DNA from: CBDFGT01 sp965247225
Lineage (GTDB): Bacteria > Pseudomonadota > Alphaproteobacteria > Rhizobiales > Rhizobiaceae
Direction: 5' to 3'
DNA length: 64,000 nt
NCBI GenBank assembly: GCA_965247225.1
Contig: CBDFGT010000023.1
Coordinates: 1 to 64,000 of the forward strand
Positions 42,511 to 52,458 of this stretch are shown here, one piece after another. How positions within the stretch are numbered: position 1 is the first letter of the stretch; the number at the start of each line of letters is the position of its first letter. Position numbers and translations under genes: made by a program. A model generated the notes under the pieces. It saw only the letters and a program-made list of their open reading frames with translations. It did not search any database and was not told the origin of the DNA.

Positions 42511-42818
42511 CTTCGGCCTGGCTTCCATATTCTGATCATGTCCGCCTGTCCGTCAGGGTCACGCCCAATGCCAGGCAGGCAGGGCTTGATGGTTTTGAAG
42601 AGGCCGCGGATGGCTCTGTCTGGCTGACAGTGCGGGTCACGGTTGTGCCGGAAAAGGGCAAGGCGACAAAGGCCGTGATCGGGATCATCGCCAGGGCGCT
42701 GCATATTCCAAAATCTGCCATTTCGGTTTTAAGCGGCAATACGGCACGCAAAAAAATCCTCCGGATTGAGGGCAATCCGGAGGATATTGTTATGGCACTT
42801 GAAAAACTCGAAAGCTGA
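42507..42818 (+). CDS. DUF167 (YggU) family protein
   Basis: A 103-residue cytoplasmic protein with the DUF167 pattern: VRLSVRVTPNARQAGLDGF, VRVTVVPEKGKATKAVIGII and SAISVLSGNTARKKILRI. Start at GTG 42507, which forms a GTGA overlap with the YggT stop, the usual arrangement. Its TGA directly abuts the convergent ppa stop. Function unknown. Confidence 0.92.
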   Translation: MTSAWLPYSDHVRLSVRVTPNARQAGLDGFEEAADGSVWLTVRVTVVPEKGKATKAVIGIIARALHIPKSAISVLSGNTARKKILRIEGNPEDIVMALEKLES

Positions 42819-43358
42819 TCAGGCTTTTTTCGCGGCTTTTGCACGCTCAATGGCTTCGACAATCAGTTCGGATGCCACATCCACACCTTTCCAGCCGTAA
42901 ATCTTGACCCATTTTCCGGGCTCCAGATCCTTGTAATGCGAGAAGAAATGCTCGATCTGCTGCAGGGTGATTTCCGGCATATCGGTATATTCATGCACCT
43001 TGTCATAGCGCTTTGTCAGGTGCGAGGAAGGCACGGCAATGATTTTTTCATCCTTGCCGGAATTGTCTTCCATCATCAAAACACCGATCGGACGCACATT
43101 GATAACGCATCCGGGGATCAGCGGGCGGGTGCTGGCAATCAGCACGTCAATCGGATCGCCGTCTTCTGAAAGCGTATGCGGCACGAAGCCGTAATTGCCC
43201 GGATAGGTCATCGGCGTATAGAGAAAACGGTCAACGATCAGCGTTCCGGCTTCCTTGTCCATCTCATACTTGATGGGATGTCCGCCAACCGGCACTTCAA
43301 CAATCACATTGACGTCCTTGGGTGGATTTTTGCCGATAGAAATCGCATCAATACGCAT
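42819..43358 (-). CDS. ppa: Inorganic pyrophosphatase
   Basis: Family I soluble pyrophosphatase, 179 residues. VEVPVGGHPIKYEMDKEAG, the signature DGDPIDVL with three metal-binding aspartates, and KDLEPGKWVKIYGWKG are present. Removes pyrophosphate made in biosynthesis. Convergent with the YggU gene (stop codons adjoin). About 225 bp upstream before the GNAT stop shows no other gene. Confidence 0.97.
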   Translation of the reverse strand: MRIDAISIGKNPPKDVNVIVEVPVGGHPIKYEMDKEAGTLIVDRFLYTPMTYPGNYGFVPHTLSEDGDPIDVLIASTRPLIPGCVINVRPIGVLMMEDNSGKDEKIIAVPSSHLTKRYDKVHEYTDMPEITLQQIEHFFSHYKDLEPGKWVKIYGWKGVDVASELIVEAIERAKAAKKA

Positions 43359-43585
43359 AATGGCTCCATAGAAAGGGGAACATGTTTAAAATTGTATATC
43401 CCAGTCCGATAGACAGTATCGCACCACAAATCAACTCGACTTTGCAACCATGGTTACTTTTATAAAATCGCGAAACTGTTGTTGATTGTTCACAAACGGT
43501 CGTCAGAAACTGCGCAACATACACGCATGACAGGACAGGGGCCATTGGACCGGCAGCCCCGCCGGTATAATGCCCATGCACGATC

Positions 43586-44092
43586 CTATTTCCAGGCAAA
43601 GCCTATTTTCCTGAGCTTCCTGTCGGCAAAATCTTCCATCCCTTCGGCAATATCCACACCGCCCTGCGACTGGAAGAACCGGCTGGCCTGGTCGCACTCT
43701 TCCAGACACCAGACAACAAGACCATCGCATCCCAGCGACTTCAGGAGACGTTTGGCTTCGCCAAAAAGGATGCGACCGAGGCCAACACCCTGATATTCGG
43801 GGCGCAGGTATATCTCATAGATCTCGCCTTCCTGCGGCAGTCCGCGCGCCCTCGAAAGACCGATGGTTGCATATCCGGCAATCACGCCATCAAGTTCGAC
43901 CACCAGAATAGAGGTGGCCCCCAGAATCGCCTTGCGCCACCAGATATCATTGCGCCGGTCCACCATCCGGTTGAGCGCTTTATGCGGAATAAGCCCGGCA
44001 TAGGTATGGAGCCAGGAAACCCGGTGCACGCCGGAAACCGCACATGCATCCCCAACGTCCGCCATTCTGATATCGGTCAACAAAGTCTTCAT
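43586..44092 (-). CDS. GNAT family N-acetyltransferase
   Basis: A 168-residue GNAT domain: IRMADVGDACAVSGVHRVSW, the beta-4/5 segment EGEIYEIYLRPEYQGVGLGR with the acetyl-CoA loop (Q/R-x-x-G-x-G/A = QGVGLG), and LVVWCLEECDQASRFFQSQGG. The acceptor cannot be predicted. Lies downstream of typA beyond a terminator, so it is a separate unit. Confidence 0.9.
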   Translation of the reverse strand: MKTLLTDIRMADVGDACAVSGVHRVSWLHTYAGLIPHKALNRMVDRRNDIWWRKAILGATSILVVELDGVIAGYATIGLSRARGLPQEGEIYEIYLRPEYQGVGLGRILFGEAKRLLKSLGCDGLVVWCLEECDQASRFFQSQGGVDIAEGMEDFADRKLRKIGFAWK

Positions 44093-44192
44093 GGATCTAT
44101 TAAGACCCGATGTCCGGACTTCGCTACCGTCAAATGCACGGTCTCACGGCTTTCCCACAGGCTTTGCATTTTTCATGCAAAAAGCAGGGCTA

Positions 44193-44222
44193 AAACAACA
44201 ATCCCGGCACCGGGCCGGGATT
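44193..44222 (-). terminator. Intrinsic terminator after typA
   Basis: On the minus strand the stem AATCCCGG/CCGGGATT (44222-44200) is followed by GTTGTTTT, 25 bp past the typA stop codon. Confidence 0.8.
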
Positions 44223-44246
44223 GAAGAATTTTTGCAGGGTGCGGGA

Positions 44247-46073
44247 TCACGCAGCGCCGCGTGATTTTTCAAAACGCTTGCGCTCGTTCGGATCCAGATA
44301 CATCTTGCGCAGACGGATGGACTTCGGTGTCACCTCCATCAGTTCATCGTCCTGGATCCAGGAAAGGGCGCGGTCCAATGTCATGCGGATCGGCGGGGTC
44401 AGTTTCACAGCCTCGTCCTTGCCCGCAGCACGGATGTTGGTGAGCTGCTTGCCCTTGAGCACATTGACCTCAAGATCATTGTCACGGCTGTGAATGCCGA
44501 TGATCATGCCCTGATAGACCTTTTCGCCAGGCTCGATCATCATCGGTCCGCGATCTTCCAGATTGAACATGGCATAGGCCACAGCCTCGCCCGAACCGTT
44601 TGACAGCAGCACACCGTTGGTGCGCCCGCCGATCGTGCCCTTGAACGGCTGGTAAGAATGGAACAGCCGGTTCATGATGGCTGTACCGCGTGTATCGGTC
44701 AGAAGTTCGGACTGGTATCCGATCAGGCCGCGGGTTGGCGCGTAGAAGACCAGTCGCACACGGTTGCCGCCGGACGGACGCAGCTCGGCCATTTCTGCCT
44801 TGCGTTCGGACATTTTCTGGACAACCACACCGGAATGTTCTTCATCAACATCGATGACAACCTCTTCAATGGGCTCCATCAGCACATCGTTCTCGTCCTT
44901 GTGCATCACAACACGCGGACGCGACACCGCAAGCTCAAAGCCTTCGCGGCGCATGGTTTCGATCAGAACCGCCAGCTGGAGTTCGCCGCGGCCCGAAACA
45001 TAGAAGGAATCCTTGCCTTCTGCCTCTTCGATTTTCAGCGCGACATTGCCTTCGGCTTCCTTCAGCAGGCGGTCACGGATGACACGGCTGGTCACCTTGT
45101 CGCCTTCCGTTCCGGCCAGCGGGCTGTCATTGACGATGAAGGACATGGTCACAGTCGGCGGATCAATCGGCTGGGCCTGCAGCGCCTCGACAACGGAGGG
45201 ATCGCAGAACGTGTCGGCAACCGTTCCCTTGGAAAGCCCGGCAATCGCAACGATATCACCGGCATGGGCTTCTTCAATGGCCGTGCGCTCGATACCGCGG
45301 AAGGCAAGAATCTTGGAAATGCGACCGTTTTCGATCAGCTTGCCGTCCTGGCCGATCACCTTGACCGCCTGGTTCGGTTTGATCGAGCCGGAATGGATAC
45401 GGCCCGTGATGATACGGCCAAGGAACGGATTGGCCTCCAGGATCGTGCCGATCATGCGGAACGCACCGTCTTCGTCTCCAACGCTTGGTTCGGGAACATG
45501 TTCCAGCACCAGATCCAGCAGCGGAGCCAGCCCCTGATCCTTTGGACCTTCCGGATTGACATTCATCCAGCCATCACGGCCTGAGCCGTAGAGGATCGGG
45601 AAATCAAGCTGCTCGTCCGTTGCGTCCAGATTGGCAAAAAGGTCGAACACTTCATTGATGACCTCTTCATGGCGGCCATCCGGGCGGTCAATCTTGTTGA
45701 TCGCGACAATCGGGCGAAGACCGACCTTGAGCGCCTTGGAGACCACGAACTTTGTCTGCGGCATCGGGCCTTCCGAGGCATCGACCAGAACAATCGCGCC
45801 ATCCACCATCGACAGGATACGCTCGACTTCACCGCCGAAATCGGCGTGGCCCGGAGTGTCAACAATATTGATACGGGTATCTTTCCACTCGACAGATGTT
45901 GCCTTGGCCAGAATGGTAATCCCGCGTTCCTTTTCAAGATCGTTGGAATCCATCATCCGTTCGCCGACGCGCTGGTTTTCGCGGAAAGAGCCGGATTGCT
46001 TCAAAAGTTCGTCCACAAGCGTCGTCTTGCCATGGTCAACGTGGGCGATAATCGCAATATTGCGCATTTTCAT
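44247..46073 (-). CDS. typA: Translational GTPase TypA/BipA
   Basis: Ribosome-associated GTPase that assists 50S assembly and stress translation. 608 residues as in relatives. G1 AHVDHGKTTLVDELL, the switch region ERGITILAKATSVEW, G3 DTPGHADFGGE, G4 INKIDRPD, and the C-terminal TypA-specific HSRDNDLEVNVLKGKQLTN and VTPKSIRLRKMYLDPNERK. Start at ATG 46073; ATG 46067 is close behind. Single gene, terminated downstream. Confidence 0.96.
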   Translation of the reverse strand: MKMRNIAIIAHVDHGKTTLVDELLKQSGSFRENQRVGERMMDSNDLEKERGITILAKATSVEWKDTRINIVDTPGHADFGGEVERILSMVDGAIVLVDASEGPMPQTKFVVSKALKVGLRPIVAINKIDRPDGRHEEVINEVFDLFANLDATDEQLDFPILYGSGRDGWMNVNPEGPKDQGLAPLLDLVLEHVPEPSVGDEDGAFRMIGTILEANPFLGRIITGRIHSGSIKPNQAVKVIGQDGKLIENGRISKILAFRGIERTAIEEAHAGDIVAIAGLSKGTVADTFCDPSVVEALQAQPIDPPTVTMSFIVNDSPLAGTEGDKVTSRVIRDRLLKEAEGNVALKIEEAEGKDSFYVSGRGELQLAVLIETMRREGFELAVSRPRVVMHKDENDVLMEPIEEVVIDVDEEHSGVVVQKMSERKAEMAELRPSGGNRVRLVFYAPTRGLIGYQSELLTDTRGTAIMNRLFHSYQPFKGTIGGRTNGVLLSNGSGEAVAYAMFNLEDRGPMMIEPGEKVYQGMIIGIHSRDNDLEVNVLKGKQLTNIRAAGKDEAVKLTPPIRMTLDRALSWIQDDELMEVTPKSIRLRKMYLDPNERKRFEKSRGAA

Positions 46074-46216
46074 AGTTTTGATCTCGGATTCGTTTTGGGT
46101 ACGTCCTGGGACCGGTACCGCTTTACAGTTGGCGGGCTCATACATGGTTTTTCGCAAATGCGAAAGGGGGGAGACGCGAAAAGCCGAAAGACTTGGTTAC
46201 CAGGCATGGATTTCCC

Positions 46217-47779
46217 TCACGCAACCGGCCTTGCGGGATCAAGGGTGATATTCCAGAGCTCCACATCATTGCGGTCCATCAGCCGCACAGTCATCTGTGC
46301 GGTGCGGCTGTTAATGTCCACAAGCCCGAAAAACTGCATGCCGTCGGTGGGCGGCAGATTGCTGTCTGCACCGCCAGGCGCGCCTTTGAGGAATTTCAGC
46401 TCGGGCCCGAATGTCATGTCAAGATCTTTGGGACCATAGGTTCCGGCATGCAGGGGCCCGGAAACGAATTCCCAGAAAGGCAGGAAATCCTGAAACTTCG
46501 CCTTGTCGGGATTATAATAATGCGCCGCCGTATAATGCACGTCCGCCGTCAGCCACACCATGTTGCGGATGTCATGGTCGCGGATATAGCGCAGAAGCGC
46601 TGCCATTTCGCGTTCACGACCATCCGGAACACCATTATAGCCGTCCGAAACGCTTTCACTCCCGCTCTTGCTGGCATAATCGTCCCACACCACAAGCCCG
46701 ATGGGCATATCGCAGGCAATGACTTTCCAGACAGCCTTTGAGGCTTTCAGTTCCCGCTTCAGCCATTCCATTTGTGCCTTGCCCAGAAGATCAATGTCCT
46801 TTGCATCCGCATTGGGACCGCGATAGGAGCGCAGATCAACGAAAAAGACATCCAGCAAGGGCCCGTAGGCAATCTTGCGGTAAATCTGTCCCGGGGCCTG
46901 CGGGCTGTAGCGGATCGGGGTCATTTCCTCGAATGCCCGCCTGGCCCTTGCCGCATAAAGTGCAATGTCTTTCTCGATATAGCGGGGATCATCGCTAAGG
47001 TCTGTCGAGACCGACCAGTTGTTCAGCACCTCATGATCATCCCACTGGAAAAAAGTCGGACAGGCAGCGCACATTTTCAGCACATGCTCGTCCAGAAGAT
47101 TATATTTCCATTGACCGCGATACTCGTCCAGCGTTTGGGCCACATTGCGTTTTTCAGGGGTAATGATCCGGTTCTTCCACACCTTGCCGTTTTTCAGCGG
47201 AATTTCATCCGGTATCGGCCCGTCGGCATAGATCGTATCACCGGAATGGATAAAGAAATCCGGCTCGTGCAAGGCCATCGTCGAATAGGTTTTCATGCCG
47301 GTATCATCGATGCCCCAGCCCTGCCCTGCCGTATCGCCCGACCAGACAAATCGCACGGACCTGTAGCTCAACGGTGCCGTCCTGAAATGACCGGTCACCG
47401 GTTCCGACGCATGGTTGCTGCTATGGAGATCGGTTGCCTGAAACCGGTAGAAATAGTCCTGATCCGGCAGAAGGTCACCCAGCACTGTCTTCACCGCAAA
47501 ATCACTGCCGGGCAGCGCCTGCACAGGGGCCGACCGCACAGCATTGCTGAAGCTTTCCGTGGTGGAATATTCCACGGTAATATCGCAAGGCCGGTCAACA
47601 CGCGCCCAGACCACACCGGACGAAAAATCAACATCGCCCGACTGAACACCATGGGTAAAGACCGGACGACCGAAATTGCGCGCATAATAGGGAACTGCCA
47701 GAGGTGACGTCGCGGAAAGGCTGACGGCACCCGCTGTCAGGAGAAAGGAACGCCGTGTCCACAATGGTTGCTTCTGCAT
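46217..47779 (-). CDS. PhoD-like alkaline phosphatase/phosphodiesterase (paralogue 1)
   Basis: A 520-residue exported phosphatase of the PhoD family. The N-terminus LWTRRSFLLTAGAVSLSA is a twin-arginine signal peptide. FTHGVQSGDVDFSSGVVWAR is the N-terminal PhoD domain; the metal-site motifs are VWSGDTAGQGWG, FFIHSGDTIYADG, FFQWDDHEVLNNW and LTADVHYTAAHYY. ATG 47779 with GGGGAT upstream gives the signal peptide; the longer frame to 47935 is not signal-like. Lies 158 bp after a second PhoD gene with matching motif order. Confidence 0.93.
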   Translation of the reverse strand: MQKQPLWTRRSFLLTAGAVSLSATSPLAVPYYARNFGRPVFTHGVQSGDVDFSSGVVWARVDRPCDITVEYSTTESFSNAVRSAPVQALPGSDFAVKTVLGDLLPDQDYFYRFQATDLHSSNHASEPVTGHFRTAPLSYRSVRFVWSGDTAGQGWGIDDTGMKTYSTMALHEPDFFIHSGDTIYADGPIPDEIPLKNGKVWKNRIITPEKRNVAQTLDEYRGQWKYNLLDEHVLKMCAACPTFFQWDDHEVLNNWSVSTDLSDDPRYIEKDIALYAARARRAFEEMTPIRYSPQAPGQIYRKIAYGPLLDVFFVDLRSYRGPNADAKDIDLLGKAQMEWLKRELKASKAVWKVIACDMPIGLVVWDDYASKSGSESVSDGYNGVPDGREREMAALLRYIRDHDIRNMVWLTADVHYTAAHYYNPDKAKFQDFLPFWEFVSGPLHAGTYGPKDLDMTFGPELKFLKGAPGGADSNLPPTDGMQFFGLVDINSRTAQMTVRLMDRNDVELWNITLDPARPVA

Positions 47780-47899
47780 GCTGCCATCCCCACCACCACG
47801 CCCTTCACACAGGACGCAAGCAGGCGGAGCATTGAAACAGTTCCGTGACAGAATCATTCCAGCAGCATGAATTTTTTGTAATGGTTTTCGCGCAAACAT

Positions 47900-47928
47900 G
47901 CGACAGGCCGGAAAATCCGGCCTGTCGC
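47900..47928. repeat. Perfect 13-bp hairpin between the two PhoD genes
   Basis: GCGACAGGCCGGA (47900-47912) and TCCGGCCTGTCGC (47916-47928) with a three-base loop. It starts ten bases after the upstream phosphatase stop on the minus strand. There is no clear T-run, so it may act as an imperfect terminator or 3'-end protecting hairpin between the paralogues. Confidence 0.75.
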
Positions 47929-47937
47929 GGATCACCG

Positions 47938-49518
47938 TCAGGCATTGCGGACAGGATCAAGGGTGATCTTCCACAATTCGATATCATCCCGGTCCATCAG
48001 GCGCACCGTCATCTGTTCTGTCTGACCATCAACATCCACGAGACCAAAGAACTGCATCCCGGCAGAGGGGGGCAGGTTCTGGCCCTGTTCGGCCGTTGGT
48101 GCCTTGATAAACTTGAGCTCGGGTCCAAAGGTCATGTCCAGATCATTCGGCCCGAATGTACCGGCATGCAATGGACCGGAAACAAATTCCCAGAACGGTT
48201 CAAAATCCTGGAACTGCGCCTTGGACGGATCGTAATAATGGGCTGCTGTATAATGCACATCTGCGGTCAGCCACACTGTATTGTGAATGCCGGATGTCTT
48301 GATGAAGCGCAGGAGATCGGCAATTTCCAGCTCACGACCGGCAGCCGCACCATGATTGGCATTGGCAACCGCCTCAAAGCCCTTCCTGTTCTTGTAATCG
48401 TCCCAGACGATGATGCTGAGCGGCATATCGGCAGCAATCACTTTCCATGTGGCCCTGGATGCCGCCAGGGCTTCTTTAAGCCACTTGACCTGCATTTCAC
48501 CTAAAAACTGAGATTTTGGCGAAATTTCCGTTTCCAGATTGTCACCGTTCGGCCCGCGATAGGTACGCATATCAAGGAAGAACACATCGACAAGGGGACC
48601 ATAGGCGATCTTGCGATAGACCCGGCCCGGCTCTGCCGGCGTATAGCTGATCGGCGTCATCTCTTGGAAAGCCTGGGCTGCCCGCGATTCCAGAACATGG
48701 ACCGACTTTTCCGTGTAGCGGTCATCATGCGACAGATCCTTGGAATCCGACCAGTTGTTCACCACTTCATGATCGTCCCACTGAAAGAAGGTCGGACAGA
48801 TTGCGTTCATGGCCAGAACATGCTGGTCCATCATATTATATTTCCACTGGCCGCGATATTCATCCAGCGTTTCGGCAACCTTGCTCTTTTCCGGCGTCAG
48901 GATCCTGTTCACCCATTTCGTGCCGTCCTTGAAATCCACGCTCCCGGCAACCGGGCCATCCGCATAGATCGTGTCGCCGGAATGGATGAAGAAATCCGGC
49001 TGGTGCAGTGCCATGGTCGCATAGGTTTTCATGCCGACATCATCAATCCCCCAGCCCTGGCCCGCAGTATCACCCGACCAGACAAAGCGGACATTGCGCT
49101 TCTCTGTCGGTGCCGTGCGGAACCGCCCGATAACCGGCTCGGAAACAACATTCACATCAGCAAGATCCACGGCAGAAAAGCGATAGAAAATATCCTGGTT
49201 CTCAGGCAGGCTTTCCAGCAGGCGCTTGACAGCAAAATCACTGCCGGGAAGTGCGTTCAATGGCGGCAGCCTCACAGCATTGGAAAAGCTCTCGGTGGTC
49301 GCATATTCGGCATAGACCCGCGAAGGGCGGTCAACCCGCGTCCAGATCATGCCGGAATTGCTGTTGACATCACCGGACTGAACGCCATGGGTAAAGACCG
49401 GGCGTTCCGAACCACGGGCATAAAACGGCAAGGCAAGGCCCGCAGACGCAACAAGACCTGTTGCAGCAGTCGACTTGAGAAAACTGCGGCGGGACACCGC
49501 AAAAAGGGATTTTGACAT
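47938..49518 (-). CDS. PhoD-like alkaline phosphatase/phosphodiesterase (paralogue 2)
   Basis: A 526-residue paralogue of the gene at 46217-47779 with the same order of motifs: Tat signal VSRRSFLKSTAATGLVAS, FTHGVQSGDVNSNSGMIWTR, VWSGDTAGQGWGIDDVGM, FFIHSGDTIYADG, FFQWDDHEVVNNW and LTADVHYTAAHYYDPSKAQ. ATG 49518 follows GCGGAG. Periplasmic phosphate scavenging from phosphodiesters or teichoic-like polymers is the family role. I saw no clear Pho box upstream. Confidence 0.93.
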   Translation of the reverse strand: MSKSLFAVSRRSFLKSTAATGLVASAGLALPFYARGSERPVFTHGVQSGDVNSNSGMIWTRVDRPSRVYAEYATTESFSNAVRLPPLNALPGSDFAVKRLLESLPENQDIFYRFSAVDLADVNVVSEPVIGRFRTAPTEKRNVRFVWSGDTAGQGWGIDDVGMKTYATMALHQPDFFIHSGDTIYADGPVAGSVDFKDGTKWVNRILTPEKSKVAETLDEYRGQWKYNMMDQHVLAMNAICPTFFQWDDHEVVNNWSDSKDLSHDDRYTEKSVHVLESRAAQAFQEMTPISYTPAEPGRVYRKIAYGPLVDVFFLDMRTYRGPNGDNLETEISPKSQFLGEMQVKWLKEALAASRATWKVIAADMPLSIIVWDDYKNRKGFEAVANANHGAAAGRELEIADLLRFIKTSGIHNTVWLTADVHYTAAHYYDPSKAQFQDFEPFWEFVSGPLHAGTFGPNDLDMTFGPELKFIKAPTAEQGQNLPPSAGMQFFGLVDVDGQTEQMTVRLMDRDDIELWKITLDPVRNA

Positions 49519-49628
49519 TTGATACTCCGCAAAAGGGACAGGGAAAGTTCCAGCCCTGCCACTGTCGCGGAATTCCATGTCAGGCATTTAAACGGACGAT
49601 GACACCTGTCCGAAGTTTTCATGACAGC

Positions 49629-51689
49629 CTATGCCGCCAGTCCCTTCTGTTTCAGCATCGCATCCACGCTTGGCAGCTTGCCGCGAAACGCCGTATAGGC
49701 ATCTTCCGGATCAATGGAGCCGCCAACCGAATAGATATGGTCGTGCAGGCGCCTGGCAATGACCGGATCAAAGGCATTTCCGGTTTCACTGAAAGCTTCA
49801 AAAGCATCGGCATCCAGCACTTCCGACCACATATAGGAATAATAGCCGGCAGAATACCCGTCCCCGGAAAACACATGGCTGAAATGCGGAGTGCGATGGC
49901 GCATGGTAATGGAACCTGGCATGCCAAGCTCGCGCAGAATATCGGCTTCAACCTGCATGGGGTTCTCGCCCGGTTCGCGGGTGTGGAACGCCATATCCAC
50001 CAGCGCGGAAGAGGTGAACTCCACCGTGTTGAAACCCGAATTGAAAGTGCGGGCCGACAGAACCTTGTCCAGCAATGCCTGCGGCATCGGCTCGCCGGTT
50101 TCGCAATGGATGGCATAGGTTTTCAGAATCTCCGGGACGGTCAGCCAGTGCTCATAAAGCTGCGAGGGCAATTCAACGAAATCGCGCGAGACAGCCGTTC
50201 CGGATACCGACGGATAGGTGACATTCGACAGCATGCCGTGCAAGGCATGCCCGAATTCATGAAACAGCGTCCGGGCATCGTCAAGTGACAGAAGGGCCGG
50301 TTTGCCATCTGCCGGTTTGGCAAAATTGCACACATTGTAGATGATCGGAATTTCGCCTTTCACGCCGTTCGGCAGGGCAAGTCTGTGCTGGGTCTGCAGG
50401 CTCGACATCCAGGCGCCCGAACGCTTGGAAGCGCGTGCGAAATAATCGCCCAGGAACATCGCAATCAGATTCCCGCCGGCACTGCGGATTTCAAAGACCC
50501 GCACATCGGGATGATAGGCCGCAATACCTTTGGCCTCCGTCGCCGTAATGCCAAACAGGCGTTTGGCCACATCAAAACAGGCATCAATAATGCGGTCGAG
50601 CTGCAAATAGGGCTTGAGTTCACTTTCGGAGAAATGGAATTTCTGTGCCCGCAGTTTTTCGGCATAGTACCGCCAGTCCCAGGGCATCACCGGATGGTTT
50701 CGGCCTTCACCGGCAATCAGTGTCGCCAGCTCAGCCTCTTCCTCCAGCGCCCGGGCCAGGGCCTTGTCCCAGACCTGACGCAGCAGCCCCTCCACATTTT
50801 CAGGGGTTTTTGCCATGGTCTTGTCCAGTTTCAGCGACGCAAAATTGTCAAAGCCGAGCAATTTTGCCTTTTCGGCCCGAAGCGCCAATGTCTGTTTGAT
50901 GACATCGCGATTGTCGGTCGGTCCGTCATTCTCGCCACGCGCGGCCCAGGCCCGGAAAGCCTGTTCGCGCAGGTCACGCCGCTCCGAAAAAGTCAGGAAA
51001 GGCTCAACAATCGACCGCGACAGGGTAACGGCATATTTTCCATTCTCGCCAAGCGCTTCAGCCTGGGCCGCCATGGCATCGCGCAGAAAGGCAGGCAGGC
51101 CCGCCAGATCCGCCTCGTCCGTCAGGATCAGCGACCAGTTTTTCTCATCCGCCAGAACATTCTGTCCAAAAGTCGTGCCGAGTCCCGCCAGGGTTTCATT
51201 GATTTTGGCCAGACGCTCCTGCTGCTCTTTCGGCAGTTTGGCACCGGAATGGACAAAACCCTTCCAGTGACGTTCGAGCACACGCAACTGCTCCAGTGTC
51301 AGGCCGAGCGTCTCTTTCTGCTCCCAGAGCGTGTCAATGCGGGCAAACAGTCTGGCATTCATGCCAATCTTTGAATAGTGCCGCGACATTTTCGGAGAAA
51401 TATCGCGCTCCAGGGACTGGATGATATCATTGGTATGGGCTCCGGCCCGGCTCCAGAACAGGCTGGACACACGGCTGAGGCTGTCACCGCAGACTTCCAG
51501 CGCCACAATGGTGTTTTCAAAACTCGGGGCCTGCGGAGTGTTGGCAATCGCATCAATCTCGGCTTCGTGCCCGGCCAGAACAACATCAAAGGCAGACGCA
51601 AAATCCGTATCATTGACCAGATCAAAGCGCGGCAGACCGTTTGCACCGTTCCAGTGGATCAGGGCGGAATTGATGGCAGTGTTTGTCAT
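49629..51689 (-). CDS. M3 family oligopeptidase (Dcp/OpdA-like)
   Basis: A 686-residue cytoplasmic zinc metallopeptidase. The zinc motif HEFGHALHGML is intact; flanking RTLFHEFGH, the downstream VSRDFVELPSQLYEHW with the third zinc ligand, and FSGDGYSAGYYSYMWSEVLDADAF are M3 signatures. No signal peptide, which fits OpdA or dipeptidyl carboxypeptidase acting on cytosolic peptides. Single gene between phosphatase and LysE genes. Confidence 0.95.
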   Translation of the reverse strand: MTNTAINSALIHWNGANGLPRFDLVNDTDFASAFDVVLAGHEAEIDAIANTPQAPSFENTIVALEVCGDSLSRVSSLFWSRAGAHTNDIIQSLERDISPKMSRHYSKIGMNARLFARIDTLWEQKETLGLTLEQLRVLERHWKGFVHSGAKLPKEQQERLAKINETLAGLGTTFGQNVLADEKNWSLILTDEADLAGLPAFLRDAMAAQAEALGENGKYAVTLSRSIVEPFLTFSERRDLREQAFRAWAARGENDGPTDNRDVIKQTLALRAEKAKLLGFDNFASLKLDKTMAKTPENVEGLLRQVWDKALARALEEEAELATLIAGEGRNHPVMPWDWRYYAEKLRAQKFHFSESELKPYLQLDRIIDACFDVAKRLFGITATEAKGIAAYHPDVRVFEIRSAGGNLIAMFLGDYFARASKRSGAWMSSLQTQHRLALPNGVKGEIPIIYNVCNFAKPADGKPALLSLDDARTLFHEFGHALHGMLSNVTYPSVSGTAVSRDFVELPSQLYEHWLTVPEILKTYAIHCETGEPMPQALLDKVLSARTFNSGFNTVEFTSSALVDMAFHTREPGENPMQVEADILRELGMPGSITMRHRTPHFSHVFSGDGYSAGYYSYMWSEVLDADAFEAFSETGNAFDPVIARRLHDHIYSVGGSIDPEDAYTAFRGKLPSVDAMLKQKGLAA

Positions 51690-51740
51690 GGGGCTTGTCC
51701 TTCAGGCAGCAAATCATCTGGCAACAGAGGTAATGAGCCG

Positions 51741-52382
51741 TCAGCCCCTTCGCAAGCCCAAAAGGCCGGGGGCCGAATGCCACAGCGCCTGCAACGAAAA
51801 GCCCATGAACAGGACACCCGACGCCCGTACGATGGCCAGTTCATGGGCGCGATAAAACCGGCGCACAAAGCCTGCACCGATCACATAGATCAGCACCAGA
51901 TCGGCAACAACGAACCCCAGAAACGACACGAACAGCAACATGGGCAGGCTTGCAAAGGTCAGGGAGGCGGCAGAACCGGCCAGAAGGGCCGTGAATGTGG
52001 CCAGAGCCACCGGGTAGCCTTTGGGATTGGTCAGGCCGAAAATCAGGCCGCGCAGGCAGGGCCGTCTGATTTCCAGCATCGGCGCACCGTCTGCCCTTGG
52101 CCTCGCCCGGAATGCGCTCCAGCCGATCCAGGCCAGATACAGCCCGCACATCAGGCCCAGAACATCAAACACGGTTGATCCGATGGTCCGCGCCCCGACA
52201 ATGGCCACCAGCGCCAGGCCAGACCACAGTGTGTCTCCGGCAAGATGGCCGCACATGAACAGTGCACCGGCCTTGCGCCCCTGCCCCGCACCAATACCCA
52301 GAAGCGCCAGAAAGGCCGGGCCGGGAATGAGCACATACAAAAGTGCGGCCAGAAAAGCCCCGGACAGAAGTGACGCTGCCAT
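51741..52382 (-). CDS. LysE family translocator
   Basis: A 213-residue membrane protein with about six helices. AALLYVLIPGPAFLALLGIGAGQGRKAG is the LysE PGP signature region and GLIFGLTNPKGYPVALATF the second conserved patch. Cargo unknown. ATG 52382 follows AAAGGA at good spacing. It is adjacent to argG in the same direction, separated by a hairpin. Confidence 0.88.
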   Translation of the reverse strand: MAASLLSGAFLAALLYVLIPGPAFLALLGIGAGQGRKAGALFMCGHLAGDTLWSGLALVAIVGARTIGSTVFDVLGLMCGLYLAWIGWSAFRARPRADGAPMLEIRRPCLRGLIFGLTNPKGYPVALATFTALLAGSAASLTFASLPMLLFVSFLGFVVADLVLIYVIGAGFVRRFYRAHELAIVRASGVLFMGFSLQALWHSAPGLLGLRRG

Positions 52383-52401
52383 GCGATATCCTTTCAGGAA
52401 C

Positions 52402-52432
52402 AAAGCCCGTAAACAGATAGATCACGGGCTTT
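52402..52432 (-). terminator. Hairpin after argG, candidate terminator
   Basis: AAAGCCCGT (52402-52410) pairs with ACGGGCTTT (52424-52432) across a 13-base loop, 26 bp past argG. On the minus strand the stem ends GGGCTTTGTT, a short T-run, so termination may be partial. The plus strand has AAAAAA after the stem. Confidence 0.6.
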
Positions 52433-52458
52433 AAAAAAGGTCAACGATACTGACGTAA

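Noticed and set aside
42085..42528. Upstream extension of the MFS gene to 560 codons
   Set aside because: The extension is polar and antisense to the YggT gene; the MFS family begins at ATG 42084.
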